A DNA stretch of 64,000 bases. Source: Clostridia bacterium. Its GTDB lineage: Bacteria > Bacillota > Clostridia > Oscillospirales > CAG-272. The first letter of the stretch is position 1. Each line of letters begins with the position of its first letter. Position numbers and translations under genes: made by a program. The notes under the pieces are model-generated. The model saw nothing but the letters and a program-made list of their open reading frames with translations. It ran no database searches and was not told the DNA's origin. Below, piece after piece: positions 24,539 to 32,901 of this stretch. Where the stretch lies: NCBI GenBank assembly GCA_017461385.1, contig JAFTXZ010000011.1, forward strand, positions 62,001 through 126,000, given 5' to 3'.

Positions 24539-24796
24539 TGATATACACCTTCGGTGATGCCATACGCTTAAAGGCAATTCCATACGCGCAAATGCGTGAT
24601 GCATACCAAGCCTGTGGCTTGGATAAAAATCCGTCAAGGACGGAATGGAATCGATTGCAAAGCAATCGTATGGAATCACTAACTCGGTAGTGTATGGAAT
24701 CAAGCCACAGAGGATACTCCTTCGGCGATGCTATACGCATAAAGGCAATTCCATACACGCAAATGCGTGATGCCATACCAAGCCTGTGGCTTGAAT
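24539..24796. repeat. Hairpin mosaic with an 82-bp direct repeat
   Basis: No gene is seen. The stretch is a chain of short perfect hairpins: CACCTTCGGTG (24546), ACGC-GCAAAT-GCGT (24584), CCAAGCCTGTGGCTTGG (24606), CCGTCAAGGACGG (24631), GATTGCAAAGCAATC (24653) and CACTA-ACTCGG-TAGTG (24678). They are joined by ATGGAAT/CCATAC-like links. Bases 24539-24622 recur at 24713-24794 with few changes. Confidence 0.75.
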
Positions 24797-24830
24797 AAAA
24801 AAATCCAAGCCGTTCGACTTGGATTTTTTT
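24797..24830 (-). terminator. Terminator of tRNA-Thr
   Basis: On the minus strand, A/T-flanked stem ATCCAAG/CTTGGAT with a T7 tail follows the tRNA 3' end directly. Confidence 0.8.
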
Positions 24831-24906
24831 TGGAGCTACTAGCCAGAATCGAACTGGCGACCTCATCCTTACCAAGGATGTGCTCTACCAACTGAGCCAT
24901 AGTAGC
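24831..24906 (-). tRNA. tRNA-Thr (anticodon GGT)
   Basis: Minus strand 76-nt cloverleaf: acceptor GCTACTA/TAGTAGC, D arm GCTCAGTTGGTAGAGC, anticodon arm CATCC-TTGGTAA-GGATG with anticodon GGT, T arm GCCAG-TTCGATT-CTGGC, discriminator T and encoded CCA. Confidence 0.97.
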
Positions 24907-24918
24907 ATAGCGTAAGTT

Positions 24919-24947
24919 ATTATACACTACAAATGCTTGTTTGTCAA
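24919..24947 (-). promoter_or_regulatory. Promoter of tRNA-Thr
   Basis: Perfect consensus on the minus strand: TTGACA (24947-24942), 17 bases, TATAAT (24924-24919). Confidence 0.85.
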
Positions 24948-24990
24948 GACAAATTTCAAATTTATTATTAAGCAAAAAACATAAAAATTA

Positions 24991-25019
24991 TTGAAATAAA
25001 ATAGAAAACGTAGTAAAAT
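24991..25019 (+). promoter_or_regulatory. Promoter of the YtqA-like gene
   Basis: TTGAAA (24991-24996), a 17-base spacer and TAAAAT (25014-25019), 36 bases before the start codon. Confidence 0.6.
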
Positions 25020-25054
25020 ATAGTAGAGAAAAATAAGGCAAAAGGGGGGACGGC

Positions 25055-26020
25055 ATGTCGCAGGTTGATACTAATCCGTACAAATATTCAAGCACAAATA
25101 AAAGATACTACACCTACGACCACTTTTTGAAAACCACCTTTGGTGAAAAGTGCGCTAAGATAACCCTTGATTTAGGCTTTACGTGTCCTAACATAGACGG
25201 TACAAGGGGCTATGGCGGATGCATCTATTGCTCTGGAGGAAGCTTTGCAAGACAGGTGGATAGCCTTAAGCCTCCTGCTGAGCAATATAAGGAAGGCATT
25301 GAAATAATGCGAAAAAAGTGGAAGCTGAATAAGTTTATTCCATATCTTCAGGCTTATACAAATTCATATACTACACCCGATAAATTTGCTAAAATACTTG
25401 AGGAAGTGTCTGATTTTGAAGGTGCGGTAATGGTTTCAATCGCCACCCGCGCCGACTGTCTAGAGGACGAAAAAATCCAAACCTTAAACAAGCTTAGCGA
25501 AAAAATTCCCGTAACCGTGGAGCTGGGGCTTCAGACGAGCGACGACGCAGTTGCTAAGCTTATAAACAGATGCCACACCTATGAGGAATTCGTGGACTGC
25601 TTCCAAAGAATAAGAAGGGGAGCGCCGAGGGTAAGAATATGCGTTCACATTATCAACGGCTTGCCCACCGAAAGCAAGGAAAATATGAAAAACACTGCAC
25701 GGAGTGTCGCATTTTTGCATCCGGATATAGTCAAAATTCACCTTTTGCACGTGCTTGAGGGCACGCCTCTTGCAAATATGTATAAATCTGGCAAATACAC
25801 CCCAATGGAAAGACAGGACTATATCAATACGGTTTGCGACCAAATCGAGCTTTTGCCCCCGGATACAGTCCTTGAAAGATTGACGGGAGACGGAATTGAC
25901 AGTGAGCTTTTGGCGCCCCTGTGGAGCAGAAAAAAGGTAACTATACTAAACGATATCGACAAGGAACTACTAAAAAGAAATACTTACCAAGGTATTTACT
26001 ATAAGCAGAAAGAGGAATGA
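25055..26020 (+). CDS. Radical SAM protein, TIGR01212 (YhcC/YtqA) family
   Basis: This 321-residue cytoplasmic protein matches the conserved YhcC/YtqA group: KITLDLGFTCPNIDGTRGYGGCIYC carries the SAM cluster cysteines with the long first spacing typical of this group (CX12CXXC). YLQAYTNSY, SIATRADCL, ELGLQTSDD and GLPTESKENM follow in the family order. The reaction is not firmly assigned; links to tRNA or cofactor modification have been suggested for relatives. ATG 25055 has AGGGGGG seven bases upstream. Its stop overlaps the following DUF4886 frame as ATGA. Confidence 0.9.
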   Translation: MSQVDTNPYKYSSTNKRYYTYDHFLKTTFGEKCAKITLDLGFTCPNIDGTRGYGGCIYCSGGSFARQVDSLKPPAEQYKEGIEIMRKKWKLNKFIPYLQAYTNSYTTPDKFAKILEEVSDFEGAVMVSIATRADCLEDEKIQTLNKLSEKIPVTVELGLQTSDDAVAKLINRCHTYEEFVDCFQRIRRGAPRVRICVHIINGLPTESKENMKNTARSVAFLHPDIVKIHLLHVLEGTPLANMYKSGKYTPMERQDYINTVCDQIELLPPDTVLERLTGDGIDSELLAPLWSRKKVTILNDIDKELLKRNTYQGIYYKQKEE

Positions 26021-26022
26021 AA

Positions 26023-26751
26023 ATGAACGTATTATGTATTGGAAACAGCTTTTCAGAGGACGCAACAAGGTACTTGCACCAAATTTCTGACGATGAGATT
26101 TTTGTGAGAAACTTATACATTGGTGGATGCTCTCTTGAAACCCACTGGAATAACATAAAGGAAGCAAATCCGTTATATGAGTATCAAAAAAATGGCAGAA
26201 GGTTAAAAATGATTTCTATCAACGAAGCACTGACTAAGAAAAAATGGGACTTCGTTACTGTTCAGCAGGTTAGCCAATTCTCTGGCAAGATAGAAACCTA
26301 CGAGCCCTTCCTTTCACATATAGTTGAGTTTATTAAAGAAAAATGTCCAAGCGCAAAAATCGTTTTTCACAGAACGTGGGCGTACGATGACAATAGCACT
26401 CATGGTGGCTTTGCCCTTTACGATAATTCAAGACCAAAAATGTTTAAGGCGATAGTTGATACAACCAACGAAATTGCCAAAAGATATGGCTTTGACGTAA
26501 TTCCTAACGGAGAGGCTGTCGAGCTGGCAAGAGAATTACCGGAGTTTTCAAGCGGTGCAGAGCTTAACATAAACCGAGACGGCTTCCATTTGTCTTTAAA
26601 CTATGGAAGATACCTTGCAGGACTTGTTATGTTTGCATATTTTACAGGCAAAAATCCAGAGCGCGTTACCTACGAGCCGGAGAATACGGATAAGCAGATA
26701 AACGCAAAGCTTAAAAGCGTGGCAAGAAGGGCAATGGAATCGCTGAAATAG
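26023..26751 (+). CDS. DUF4886 (SGNH-hydrolase-like) protein
   Basis: This protein of 242 residues reads MNVLCIGNSFSEDATRYLHQI, the GNSFS block I of DUF4886 SGNH-like proteins. YIGGCSLETHWNN, DFVTVQQVSQFSG and the C-terminal DGFHLS (catalytic Asp/His block) follow. Such proteins are predicted esterases or acyl/carbohydrate hydrolases of gut bacteria. No signal peptide is seen, so it is cytoplasmic if the start is right. The ATG at 26017 overlaps the upstream stop but leaves only two bases from AAAGAGG; ATG 26023 has the normal eight and is preferred. Confidence 0.8.
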   Translation: MNVLCIGNSFSEDATRYLHQISDDEIFVRNLYIGGCSLETHWNNIKEANPLYEYQKNGRRLKMISINEALTKKKWDFVTVQQVSQFSGKIETYEPFLSHIVEFIKEKCPSAKIVFHRTWAYDDNSTHGGFALYDNSRPKMFKAIVDTTNEIAKRYGFDVIPNGEAVELARELPEFSSGAELNINRDGFHLSLNYGRYLAGLVMFAYFTGKNPERVTYEPENTDKQINAKLKSVARRAMESLK

Positions 26752-26890
26752 TCATAAGGAGGCTTGCTTCTAATTAAATATAAAATAGGAAAACGGTGGA
26801 CAATTTGCACAAAAAAGCAAATTTGAGATTTTGAAAAACTGTTGATATTTTGTGCAAAAGGTCGAAAATAGTTAAAAATCGAAAGGTCGA

Positions 26891-26919
26891 TTGACTTTGA
26901 CTTATATAGGTGTTATAAT
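26891..26919 (+). promoter_or_regulatory. Promoter of the second InlB-repeat lipoprotein
   Basis: TTGACT (26891-26896), a 17-base spacer and TATAAT (26914-26919). The rest of the 26752-26985 gap shows no gene. Confidence 0.7.
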
Positions 26920-26985
26920 AAAAGAGCAAATTTGGGGTAGTTCTCCCCTTTGTAAGTAAATATTTTAATTGAAAGGAATACAAAA

Positions 26986-28209
26986 ATGAAAAAGAACACA
27001 TTAATTAAGGTTCTCAGCCTAATTATGATCTGTGCACTTGTTCTTCCAATGGTAGTTTCCTGTGGCGGTGGTCCACAATACCTAATTACCCTTGACCCAA
27101 ATAAGGGCACGCTTCCAGATGATGTTGAGACTGAATTTTATCGTGGCGAGGAAGAAAAAATCGGTAAGCTTCCTACACCAGTAAGAAAGGGATACACCTT
27201 CCTTGGCTGGTATGACGTTGACGACACAACACTTGAGGAAAAAATTACACGTTCCTTTGAGGTTGAGTACGATATGGATCTTATTGCTCAATGGCAAAGA
27301 AACGAGGGTGAGGGCGCACTTGTAACAGTTGAGCTTATGCTTGGCGCAGATGAAAGCTTTGTTGCTGATGAAGAGGGTAACGTTCCAAATGACGTTATCG
27401 AGCTTGAGGCTGGTGACAGACTTGGTAAATTGCCAACTGCTGAGAGATACGGCTACAAGTTCCTTGGCTGGTACAACGATAAGGGCGTACAATATTCACA
27501 AACATCTATCATCAACGCTGATACAAAGCTATCAGCTAAGTGGGAAAAGATTAACTTCTGTATCGACGGTACATACAACCACGACTGGGCTACAACTGGT
27601 GGTTACAAGCTAAAGTCCGAGGCTACTTGTACAACCGCTGAAATTCACGAGCGTAAGTGTGGCAAACCAGGCTGTGGTGTTGTTGAATCAACTGAAATGA
27701 ACCCAGCACTTGGACACGCGTACGATTGGAACGACGAGATTCCAATGCAAAGAACTGGTATTTGCTCAAGATGTGGCGACGATGAAAAGATTGAGTTCGT
27801 TGACGTTACACTTGAGGCTATGGGTAAGGGTAACCCTCAGGTTGATTCTAGCGCTGGTTGGGGTCTAACCCTTGGCGGTGACCTTATCGATGGTAACTGG
27901 GAAGGTAAAACAATTTGTGGTAACCAAAAGCCTATCAGCGTTACACTTGACTTTGAAAAGGCAACAATGGTTGACGTAATCTACGTTGCAGGTCAGGGCA
28001 CTGCTGGTTACACAATTACCTGGTATGATGCAGACGGCGAAGAGGTTGGTTATGATAGAGGTGCCTTTGGTTCTATTGCAGCAGGCGACTACGTTGTTAT
28101 GTTTGAGGTTGGTGCAGAGATTGCAAAGGTTGTAATTGAACAACCAACACCAAGTTACGGACAGGACTACTGGGGCGAGATTCGTCTAGCACAATATCCT
28201 GCAGAGTAA
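26986..28209 (+). CDS. InlB-repeat surface lipoprotein, short paralogue
   Basis: This 407-residue protein has a lipoprotein signal with lipobox VVSC at about residues 23-26. It has two InlB-type repeats (ITLDPNKGTLPDDVETEFYRGEEE... and VELMLGADESF...GWYNDKG). The same cysteine-containing stretch (HERKCGKPGCG, GICSRCGDDE) and C-terminal beta domain as the minus-strand lipoprotein at 6865-8958 follow. From residue 35 on, the two differ by scattered substitutions only. The start has AAAGGA eight bases upstream and its own promoter. A hairpin separates it from the deacetylase lipoprotein gene. Surface adhesion or glycan binding is a guess from the domain types. Confidence 0.85.
   Translation: MKKNTLIKVLSLIMICALVLPMVVSCGGGPQYLITLDPNKGTLPDDVETEFYRGEEEKIGKLPTPVRKGYTFLGWYDVDDTTLEEKITRSFEVEYDMDLIAQWQRNEGEGALVTVELMLGADESFVADEEGNVPNDVIELEAGDRLGKLPTAERYGYKFLGWYNDKGVQYSQTSIINADTKLSAKWEKINFCIDGTYNHDWATTGGYKLKSEATCTTAEIHERKCGKPGCGVVESTEMNPALGHAYDWNDEIPMQRTGICSRCGDDEKIEFVDVTLEAMGKGNPQVDSSAGWGLTLGGDLIDGNWEGKTICGNQKPISVTLDFEKATMVDVIYVAGQGTAGYTITWYDADGEEVGYDRGAFGSIAAGDYVVMFEVGAEIAKVVIEQPTPSYGQDYWGEIRLAQYPAE
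27090..28209 (+). repeat. Inverted partial gene duplicate, copy 2 (mate at 6865-7985)
   Basis: This is the plus-strand partner of the repeat in the 6.9-kb lipoprotein gene. Homologous recombination between the copies would invert about 19 kb that includes the whole pyr operon. Confidence 0.8.
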
Positions 28210-28225
28210 TATTATTGATTGACGT

Positions 28226-28255
28226 AACCCTCGGGACATATTTTTCCCGGGGGTT
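28226..28255 (+). other. Strong intergenic hairpin
   Basis: AACCCTCGGGA (28226-28236) pairs with TCCCGGGGGTT (28245-28255), 11 pairs with one G-T. No U-tract follows, so it is more likely an mRNA processing or partial termination site between the two lipoprotein genes. Confidence 0.6.
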
Positions 28256-28276
28256 ATGCTGACTAAGGGGGATAAA

Positions 28277-31200
28277 ATGAAGTTAAGAAATAAAATTCTT
28301 TGTCTTCTTCTTTGCGTTTTGTGCCTTTGCGGTATAGCTTCACTTGCTTCCTGCGGTGGACCGAGCGGACCAACCTATACCGTTACCTTTAACCCGGGTG
28401 ATGGTGGTACAATGGTAAGCGAAAGCACAATTCAAGTGGCAGAAGGACAAAAAATCCCAATGCCCTCAGCTACAAAGGAGGGCTATATAGTTATTGGCTG
28501 GTACTCTGGTAGAGAGGTCAATACAAGATGGGACTTTGAAAAAAATGTAGTAACTAAGGATATTACCTTGACCGCTTGGTGGAGTCTTGACTACACAACG
28601 GGTGGTGGAGCCTGTGAGCATGAATTCGTTGAGGATGCTAAGAAGGTTAACACCTATCCGGACTGCGAAAAGAGTGGTAAGATAAACTACGTATGTACAA
28701 AATGTAGCTATGAAACATACGAAATTAAGGCAAAGCTCGGACACGATTATGCCGAAGAAATAATAGAGCCAACCTGTGGCGAAAAGGGCTATACAAGAGA
28801 ATATTGTAAGCGTGACGGCTGCACCTATGAGAAAAGAACCAAAGAGGTAAAACCTACGGGTGATCACAAATGGGGTGACTTTGAAACCATCATTCATGCT
28901 ACAAAGTACACAGCAGGTCTCGAAAAACGTACCTGTAGTGTTTGTAAGACCACAAAGGAAGAAACTATTGACCCATACTATGTTCTTGACCCAACAGTAT
29001 TTGATGGAATCGAAATAGGAAACTATAAATACACGGGTGGCAAGTACGAAAATGCACCGTTTGTAAACATTGCTCAGTTTGGTGGAGTTCATGCAAATAG
29101 CTATTATACAGTTTGTGAGCCAAAATATGGAATTGACGGCGACGTTTCTACCTATTGGAGTGCTGACACTCTTGCAGATGGCGCCAAAATGACAGGTAGC
29201 TACTATGAGGTTTCCTTTGAACAGGAATTTGTAATTGGAGCCTTTAGTGCAGTTGTACCATTCTATACCTCCTGGGAGGTAGGCGAGGATTGCTATGTTT
29301 CATTTGACATTATGGCGCTTGTTGGTACCGAATGGCAAAAGGTTGGTGAGCTTAGCGATAAAAATGCTTCTCAGTCAGGCTTGAACGGTGTTGTTTTGGT
29401 TGAATTGCCAGAGCCTGTTACAACTAAGGGTATCAGACTTCAAGTATCACATTCAACAAGATATTGCCCAGCAATCATCTATGAGCTTGAGGTTTTAGCT
29501 GAGGCTCCTGAAAATGAAAGAGTACCAATGTCTCTTGTAGGCGCATCACTTGTATCTGCATCTGGTGTATATAACTCCTGGGGAAATCCGGCAACAGACG
29601 CAATTGACGGCTCAAATAGCACACACTGGTTTACTGATACAAAGCATGCAGCAGACGGACACGAGGTATATATTTGCCTTGACTTTTCTGAAAATAAATA
29701 TCTTGCAGCCGTTCAGTTCACTGTAACTGCTAATCAGGATAGTAAAAAATACAGACTTTACTATTGGGAAGATGACCAATGGAAAACAAGAGATGAATTT
29801 GATTTTTACGTAGGCTCAACCACCTGCACAGAGGGTGGAGTTTATTCAGAGGCTGATAAATCCGGAAGGATTTGTACCTTCCTTGTTGAAACAGACCTTA
29901 CAACAAGCAAAATCAAGCTTGTGGAATATGAGGTTAAGGGCGCAGCACTTGCCTGGGCAGACTATAAGGTATGTGAAATTCTTCCACTTACAGTTATAGA
30001 GCAGGCAAACGCTTCTTCGTCATTATTAGTTCCATACACAGGCTGTAAGCATAACTACAAAATCGTTGATAGAAATGGCGACGGTAAGACAAACGAAAAG
30101 GACGCAACTCCAGCAACCTGTACAGAAATAGGCTATACACTTATGCAATGCACAAAGTGTAAGATTGAAACCAGAACAGATGCAACAGATATGCTAAAGC
30201 ATACATGGGGCGCTCCTTCAATAGAAACAGAGGCAACTGCTACCACGTTAGGTGTAAAGGTTGAGAGCTGTACCTGTGGAGCCAAGAAGACATATAACTA
30301 CATGCTAGAGCTTGAGGCTCCTGTAGTTACACCATACTATCACAATGCACCAGCCGCTTGGGCAATGACCTTTGACGATGGTAACTATCTTGGAACCTAC
30401 GAGTGGGCAGTTCCAAAGCTTTTGGAATATAATTACAAGGCGACAGCAGTTCTTTCAATTTGCTATATGTCAGGACTTGTTAAGGAATGGCAGGGATATT
30501 TTGCAAGTGGCGCCTTTGACCTTGGCTCACACTCATATAACCATACCTACATTTACTCAGGTGATATAAGCGAAGGTCAGCTTCTTAACGAGGTAAATGG
30601 TGCAAACTACTGGTTTATGAATAACTTCAAGGGACAAATGGTACTGACCTTTGCTACTCCTGGTGGTACAACTACACAGCCAAACGCCCAATACTTTGCA
30701 TCCGTTATGGCAGCAGGTCGTCACGGTGATGCTCAGGTGTGGGATAATCTAATGGATAACCTAAAGGAGCGTAAGGACTGGGGAGACCTAAACTCCTACG
30801 TTTCAAAGAACGACCAATTCGAGGGCTTCTTTGTATTCGTTAAAGACGGAAAGATACTTAGCGATGCAAAGCACCCAGGCGCTATCAATACAAGTGGCTC
30901 CTTTGGTAAGGTGCAAACAGGCGTAAAAGACGGTAAGCCAGTTTATAGCTCAGAGTGGACTGAGTGGATTGAGGGCGCAAACGTTTTGTCAAACGGTGGA
31001 TTTGAAATTCTTCCTGATGAGGAAGTAAAGCATGACACTGGCGAAAACAGAGTTTACGACAATAACTACATTGCAGTAAAATCTCTTGCTGGTATTCGTG
31101 TTTTTGACAAGAAGGTTTTAGACGAGCTTAAGGTTCAAAACTACGTATTCAATCCTGAAACAGGTAAGATGGAGCTTTCTGAGGAGACAGGCACATACTA

Positions 31201-31834
31201 CTACGACGAGGCTAACTATAGGTATGAGTGGAAGACCGCAGGCTCTTATGTTGAGCAGGGTGGAAAGCTTGTTTATAGCGAAAGCGATGACTCAGGCTAT
31301 AAGCTACTTCACGTTGAGCTTGGTACATACGAGAGCTACATAAATGGTATGCTTGATAGAGGCTCATGGACAGTTGAGTGTCTACACGAAATTGAGGGAC
31401 CAACAATTTCCGTTACCTATGCAGCAACAATTTCCAAGTTTGAGCATCTAAAGAAGGCAGGCTTCTGGTGTGGCTCTTGGCATCAGATAACACTTTATGG
31501 AAAGGAATACCAAACCTCAAGCGTTAACGTAACAGAGTCAACAGATAGCCAAATCAAGCTAACCTTAACGGACGAGATGGATGACTTCCTGTTCAATCAA
31601 GCTCTTACAATTAAGGTTGACATTCCAGACAGCTGGACATCAGTTACTGCTACTCAAGCAGGCAACGCAATTCCACTTGTAACAAATGAGGAATATAAGG
31701 ACGATATGACAGTTGTTACGTGCACAATCATAAACGAGCTAGTAGATGCTGAAAACGGTATTTACAATAAGTACCTCTGCATCGACGCAATTCCAGATGG
31801 TGGCGAAATCGTAATCAACGGCATAACTGAATAA
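28277..31834 (+). CDS. Lipoprotein with InlB repeat, discoidin-like domains and CE4 polysaccharide deacetylase
   Basis: This 1185-residue protein has a lipoprotein signal (LASC lipobox), then one InlB repeat. A run of Cys-rich repeats follows (CEHEF...CTKCSYETYEI...CKRDGCTYEKR...CSVCKTTKEE). Two F5/8 type C-like domains come next (IDGDVSTYWSADT and IDGSNSTHWFTDT, about 285-570), then a calcium-loop-like DRNGDGKTNEKDA and another Cys repeat. The NodB domain begins near residue 690: MTFDDGN supplies the catalytic and metal Asp pair and GSHSYNH the HxxxH metal ligands. It should remove N- or O-acetyl groups from an extracellular glycan. The preferred ATG 28277 has GGGGG; a longer frame starts at 28256. 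Confidence 0.87.
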   Translation: MKLRNKILCLLLCVLCLCGIASLASCGGPSGPTYTVTFNPGDGGTMVSESTIQVAEGQKIPMPSATKEGYIVIGWYSGREVNTRWDFEKNVVTKDITLTAWWSLDYTTGGGACEHEFVEDAKKVNTYPDCEKSGKINYVCTKCSYETYEIKAKLGHDYAEEIIEPTCGEKGYTREYCKRDGCTYEKRTKEVKPTGDHKWGDFETIIHATKYTAGLEKRTCSVCKTTKEETIDPYYVLDPTVFDGIEIGNYKYTGGKYENAPFVNIAQFGGVHANSYYTVCEPKYGIDGDVSTYWSADTLADGAKMTGSYYEVSFEQEFVIGAFSAVVPFYTSWEVGEDCYVSFDIMALVGTEWQKVGELSDKNASQSGLNGVVLVELPEPVTTKGIRLQVSHSTRYCPAIIYELEVLAEAPENERVPMSLVGASLVSASGVYNSWGNPATDAIDGSNSTHWFTDTKHAADGHEVYICLDFSENKYLAAVQFTVTANQDSKKYRLYYWEDDQWKTRDEFDFYVGSTTCTEGGVYSEADKSGRICTFLVETDLTTSKIKLVEYEVKGAALAWADYKVCEILPLTVIEQANASSSLLVPYTGCKHNYKIVDRNGDGKTNEKDATPATCTEIGYTLMQCTKCKIETRTDATDMLKHTWGAPSIETEATATTLGVKVESCTCGAKKTYNYMLELEAPVVTPYYHNAPAAWAMTFDDGNYLGTYEWAVPKLLEYNYKATAVLSICYMSGLVKEWQGYFASGAFDLGSHSYNHTYIYSGDISEGQLLNEVNGANYWFMNNFKGQMVLTFATPGGTTTQPNAQYFASVMAAGRHGDAQVWDNLMDNLKERKDWGDLNSYVSKNDQFEGFFVFVKDGKILSDAKHPGAINTSGSFGKVQTGVKDGKPVYSSEWTEWIEGANVLSNGGFEILPDEEVKHDTGENRVYDNNYIAVKSLAGIRVFDKKVLDELKVQNYVFNPETGKMELSEETGTYYYDEANYRYEWKTAGSYVEQGGKLVYSESDDSGYKLLHVELGTYESYINGMLDRGSWTVECLHEIEGPTISVTYAATISKFEHLKKAGFWCGSWHQITLYGKEYQTSSVNVTESTDSQIKLTLTDEMDDFLFNQALTIKVDIPDSWTSVTATQAGNAIPLVTNEEYKDDMTVVTCTIINELVDAENGIYNKYLCIDAIPDGGEIVINGITE

Positions 31835-31840
31835 AAACAA

Positions 31841-31870
31841 AAAAGTAGCCAAGCAATTGGCTACTTTTTT
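31841..31870 (+). terminator. Terminator after the deacetylase lipoprotein
   Basis: Perfect 12-bp stem AAAAGTAGCCAA/TTGGCTACTTTT with a GCAA (GNRA) tetraloop and a T-rich tail. Confidence 0.9.
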
Positions 31871-31908
31871 TATTCGATTTTAGAAAATAAGTTTTTTTCT
31901 CAAAGCTA

Positions 31909-31937
31909 TTGACATTTTATAAAAACTGTGATAATAT
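31909..31937 (+). promoter_or_regulatory. Promoter of tRNA-Arg
   Basis: TTGACA (31909-31914), a 17-base spacer and TAATAT (31932-31937), 17 bases before the tRNA. Confidence 0.75.
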
Positions 31938-31954
31938 ATTTAAGCACTAAAGAA

Positions 31955-32030
31955 GCGCCCTTAGCTCAGCGGATAGAGTGCCCGGCTACGAACCGGTAGG
32001 TCGAGAGTTCGAATCTCCCAGGGCGCGCCA
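31955..32030 (+). tRNA. tRNA-Arg (anticodon ACG)
   Basis: 76-nt cloverleaf: acceptor GCGCCCT/AGGGCGC, D arm GCTCAGCGGATAGAGT, anticodon arm with loop CTACGAA (ACG, read as inosine), T arm with TTCGAAT, discriminator G and encoded CCA. Confidence 0.97.
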
Positions 32031-32033
32031 TAA

Positions 32034-32074
32034 AATACTGCAGAAAAGGATACATTTTCTGCAGTATTTTTTTT
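32034..32074 (+). terminator. Terminator of tRNA-Arg
   Basis: Perfect 14-bp stem (32034-32047 with 32055-32068, core TACTGCAG) followed by T8. Confidence 0.9.
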
Positions 32075-32077
32075 ATT

Positions 32078-32200
32078 CATTGCGAAAGCAATGGTATATC
32101 ATCACACTTCAGCGTGTATATCTCCCCAAGGCGAGTATCTCATCAACCGAAGGTTGTATTCCTTTCGCAATGATGATATACAAAACTTAGTTTTGATGAT
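32078..32200. repeat. Hairpin mosaic, second locus
   Basis: Chain of short inverted repeats joined by TATATCATCA-like links: CATTGC-GAAA-GCAATG (32078-32093), CACTTCAGCGTG (32105), CAACC-GAA-GGTTG (32144-32156) and CAAAAC-TTA-GTTTTG (32181-32195). A second CGCAATG that can also pair with the first hairpin lies at 32165. No gene. Confidence 0.7.
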
Positions 32201-32216
32201 ATGCAACGGCAAGCCA

Positions 32217-32245
32217 TTGATTTTTAAGTTGCAATGTGCTATGAT
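32217..32245 (+). promoter_or_regulatory. Promoter of the 32.3-kb membrane protein gene
   Basis: TTGATT (32217-32222), a 17-base spacer and TATGAT (32240-32245), 21 bases before the start codon. Confidence 0.55.
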
Positions 32246-32265
32246 ATATCCCAAGAGGTGATAAT

Positions 32266-32901
32266 ATGGAAAACAAAAAAAGAACATTTAGAGAAATAAT
32301 ACGCCAAGAAAAAGAAATAATGTTACCCTTGAACTTCTTCGTTTCCTATATTTTAACTCCGATCTATGCAATTATTTCTTTAGTTTTAATAACAGTATTC
32401 GGAGTGCTTATGAGCGTCGATGAAGACAAGTATTTAATATCGGGAATATTGTGTCTTTGTGCTTTCGTTGTTGTTTCCATAATTTTTTTATCAACCGTAC
32501 CTTTTGTTAGAAAGAAAGCAATTCAAACGGAAATCCAAAGATATGATTTTGACTTTTCAGACGAGCCGGATTTGGAAATATGGGATTTTTCCACAGAAGA
32601 AATTGCGTTACGCTTCAAGAGTTATGGTATGTATGTAGATGATGATTTTTATAATTTTGACGAGCTTATGATTACGATTGAAACGAGCAATTATTGCAAG
32701 CGCGTACATATCGTATTACGCTTTATGATAAATCCCGACACGTATATAACGTTACCGATAGATAAACGAGTTTTAAAAATGATCGATTCTTTTCGTATTA
32801 GAATTTATAACAGATCCCAGCTTGATTATATTTTAGATAACAAAACTATAGCTTTTGAAGAAATATATAATAGAGGACATGTGTCCTTTCCACCGAGGTA
32901 G
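32266..32901 (+). CDS. Hypothetical two-helix membrane protein
   Basis: I do not recognise this 211-residue protein. A charged N-terminus (MENKKRTFREIIRQEKE) leads into two hydrophobic helices at about 23-50 and 60-85. A soluble domain of about 125 residues follows with acidic and aromatic residues (DFDFSDEPDLEIWDFSTEEIALRF, YVDDDFYNFDELMITI), perhaps a YcxB-like fold. AGAGGTG precedes the ATG. Codons such as TTACCG, CGTATT and ACGTTA, and the long AT-rich runs, look unlike its neighbours. It lies between tRNA-Arg and a tRNA-Leu-like remnant, which suggests acquisition by transfer. The last codons overlap the tRNA-like sequence. Confidence 0.65.
   Translation: MENKKRTFREIIRQEKEIMLPLNFFVSYILTPIYAIISLVLITVFGVLMSVDEDKYLISGILCLCAFVVVSIIFLSTVPFVRKKAIQTEIQRYDFDFSDEPDLEIWDFSTEEIALRFKSYGMYVDDDFYNFDELMITIETSNYCKRVHIVLRFMINPDTYITLPIDKRVLKMIDSFRIRIYNRSQLDYILDNKTIAFEEIYNRGHVSFPPR

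Noticed and set aside
24384..24975. Minus-strand frames across the hairpin mosaic and tRNA-Thr
   Set aside because: They read through a tRNA, its terminator and repeats; no ribosome site or protein pattern.
31978..32190. 70-codon frame over tRNA-Arg and the hairpin mosaic
   Set aside because: It overlaps an intact tRNA and its terminator and has no coding features.
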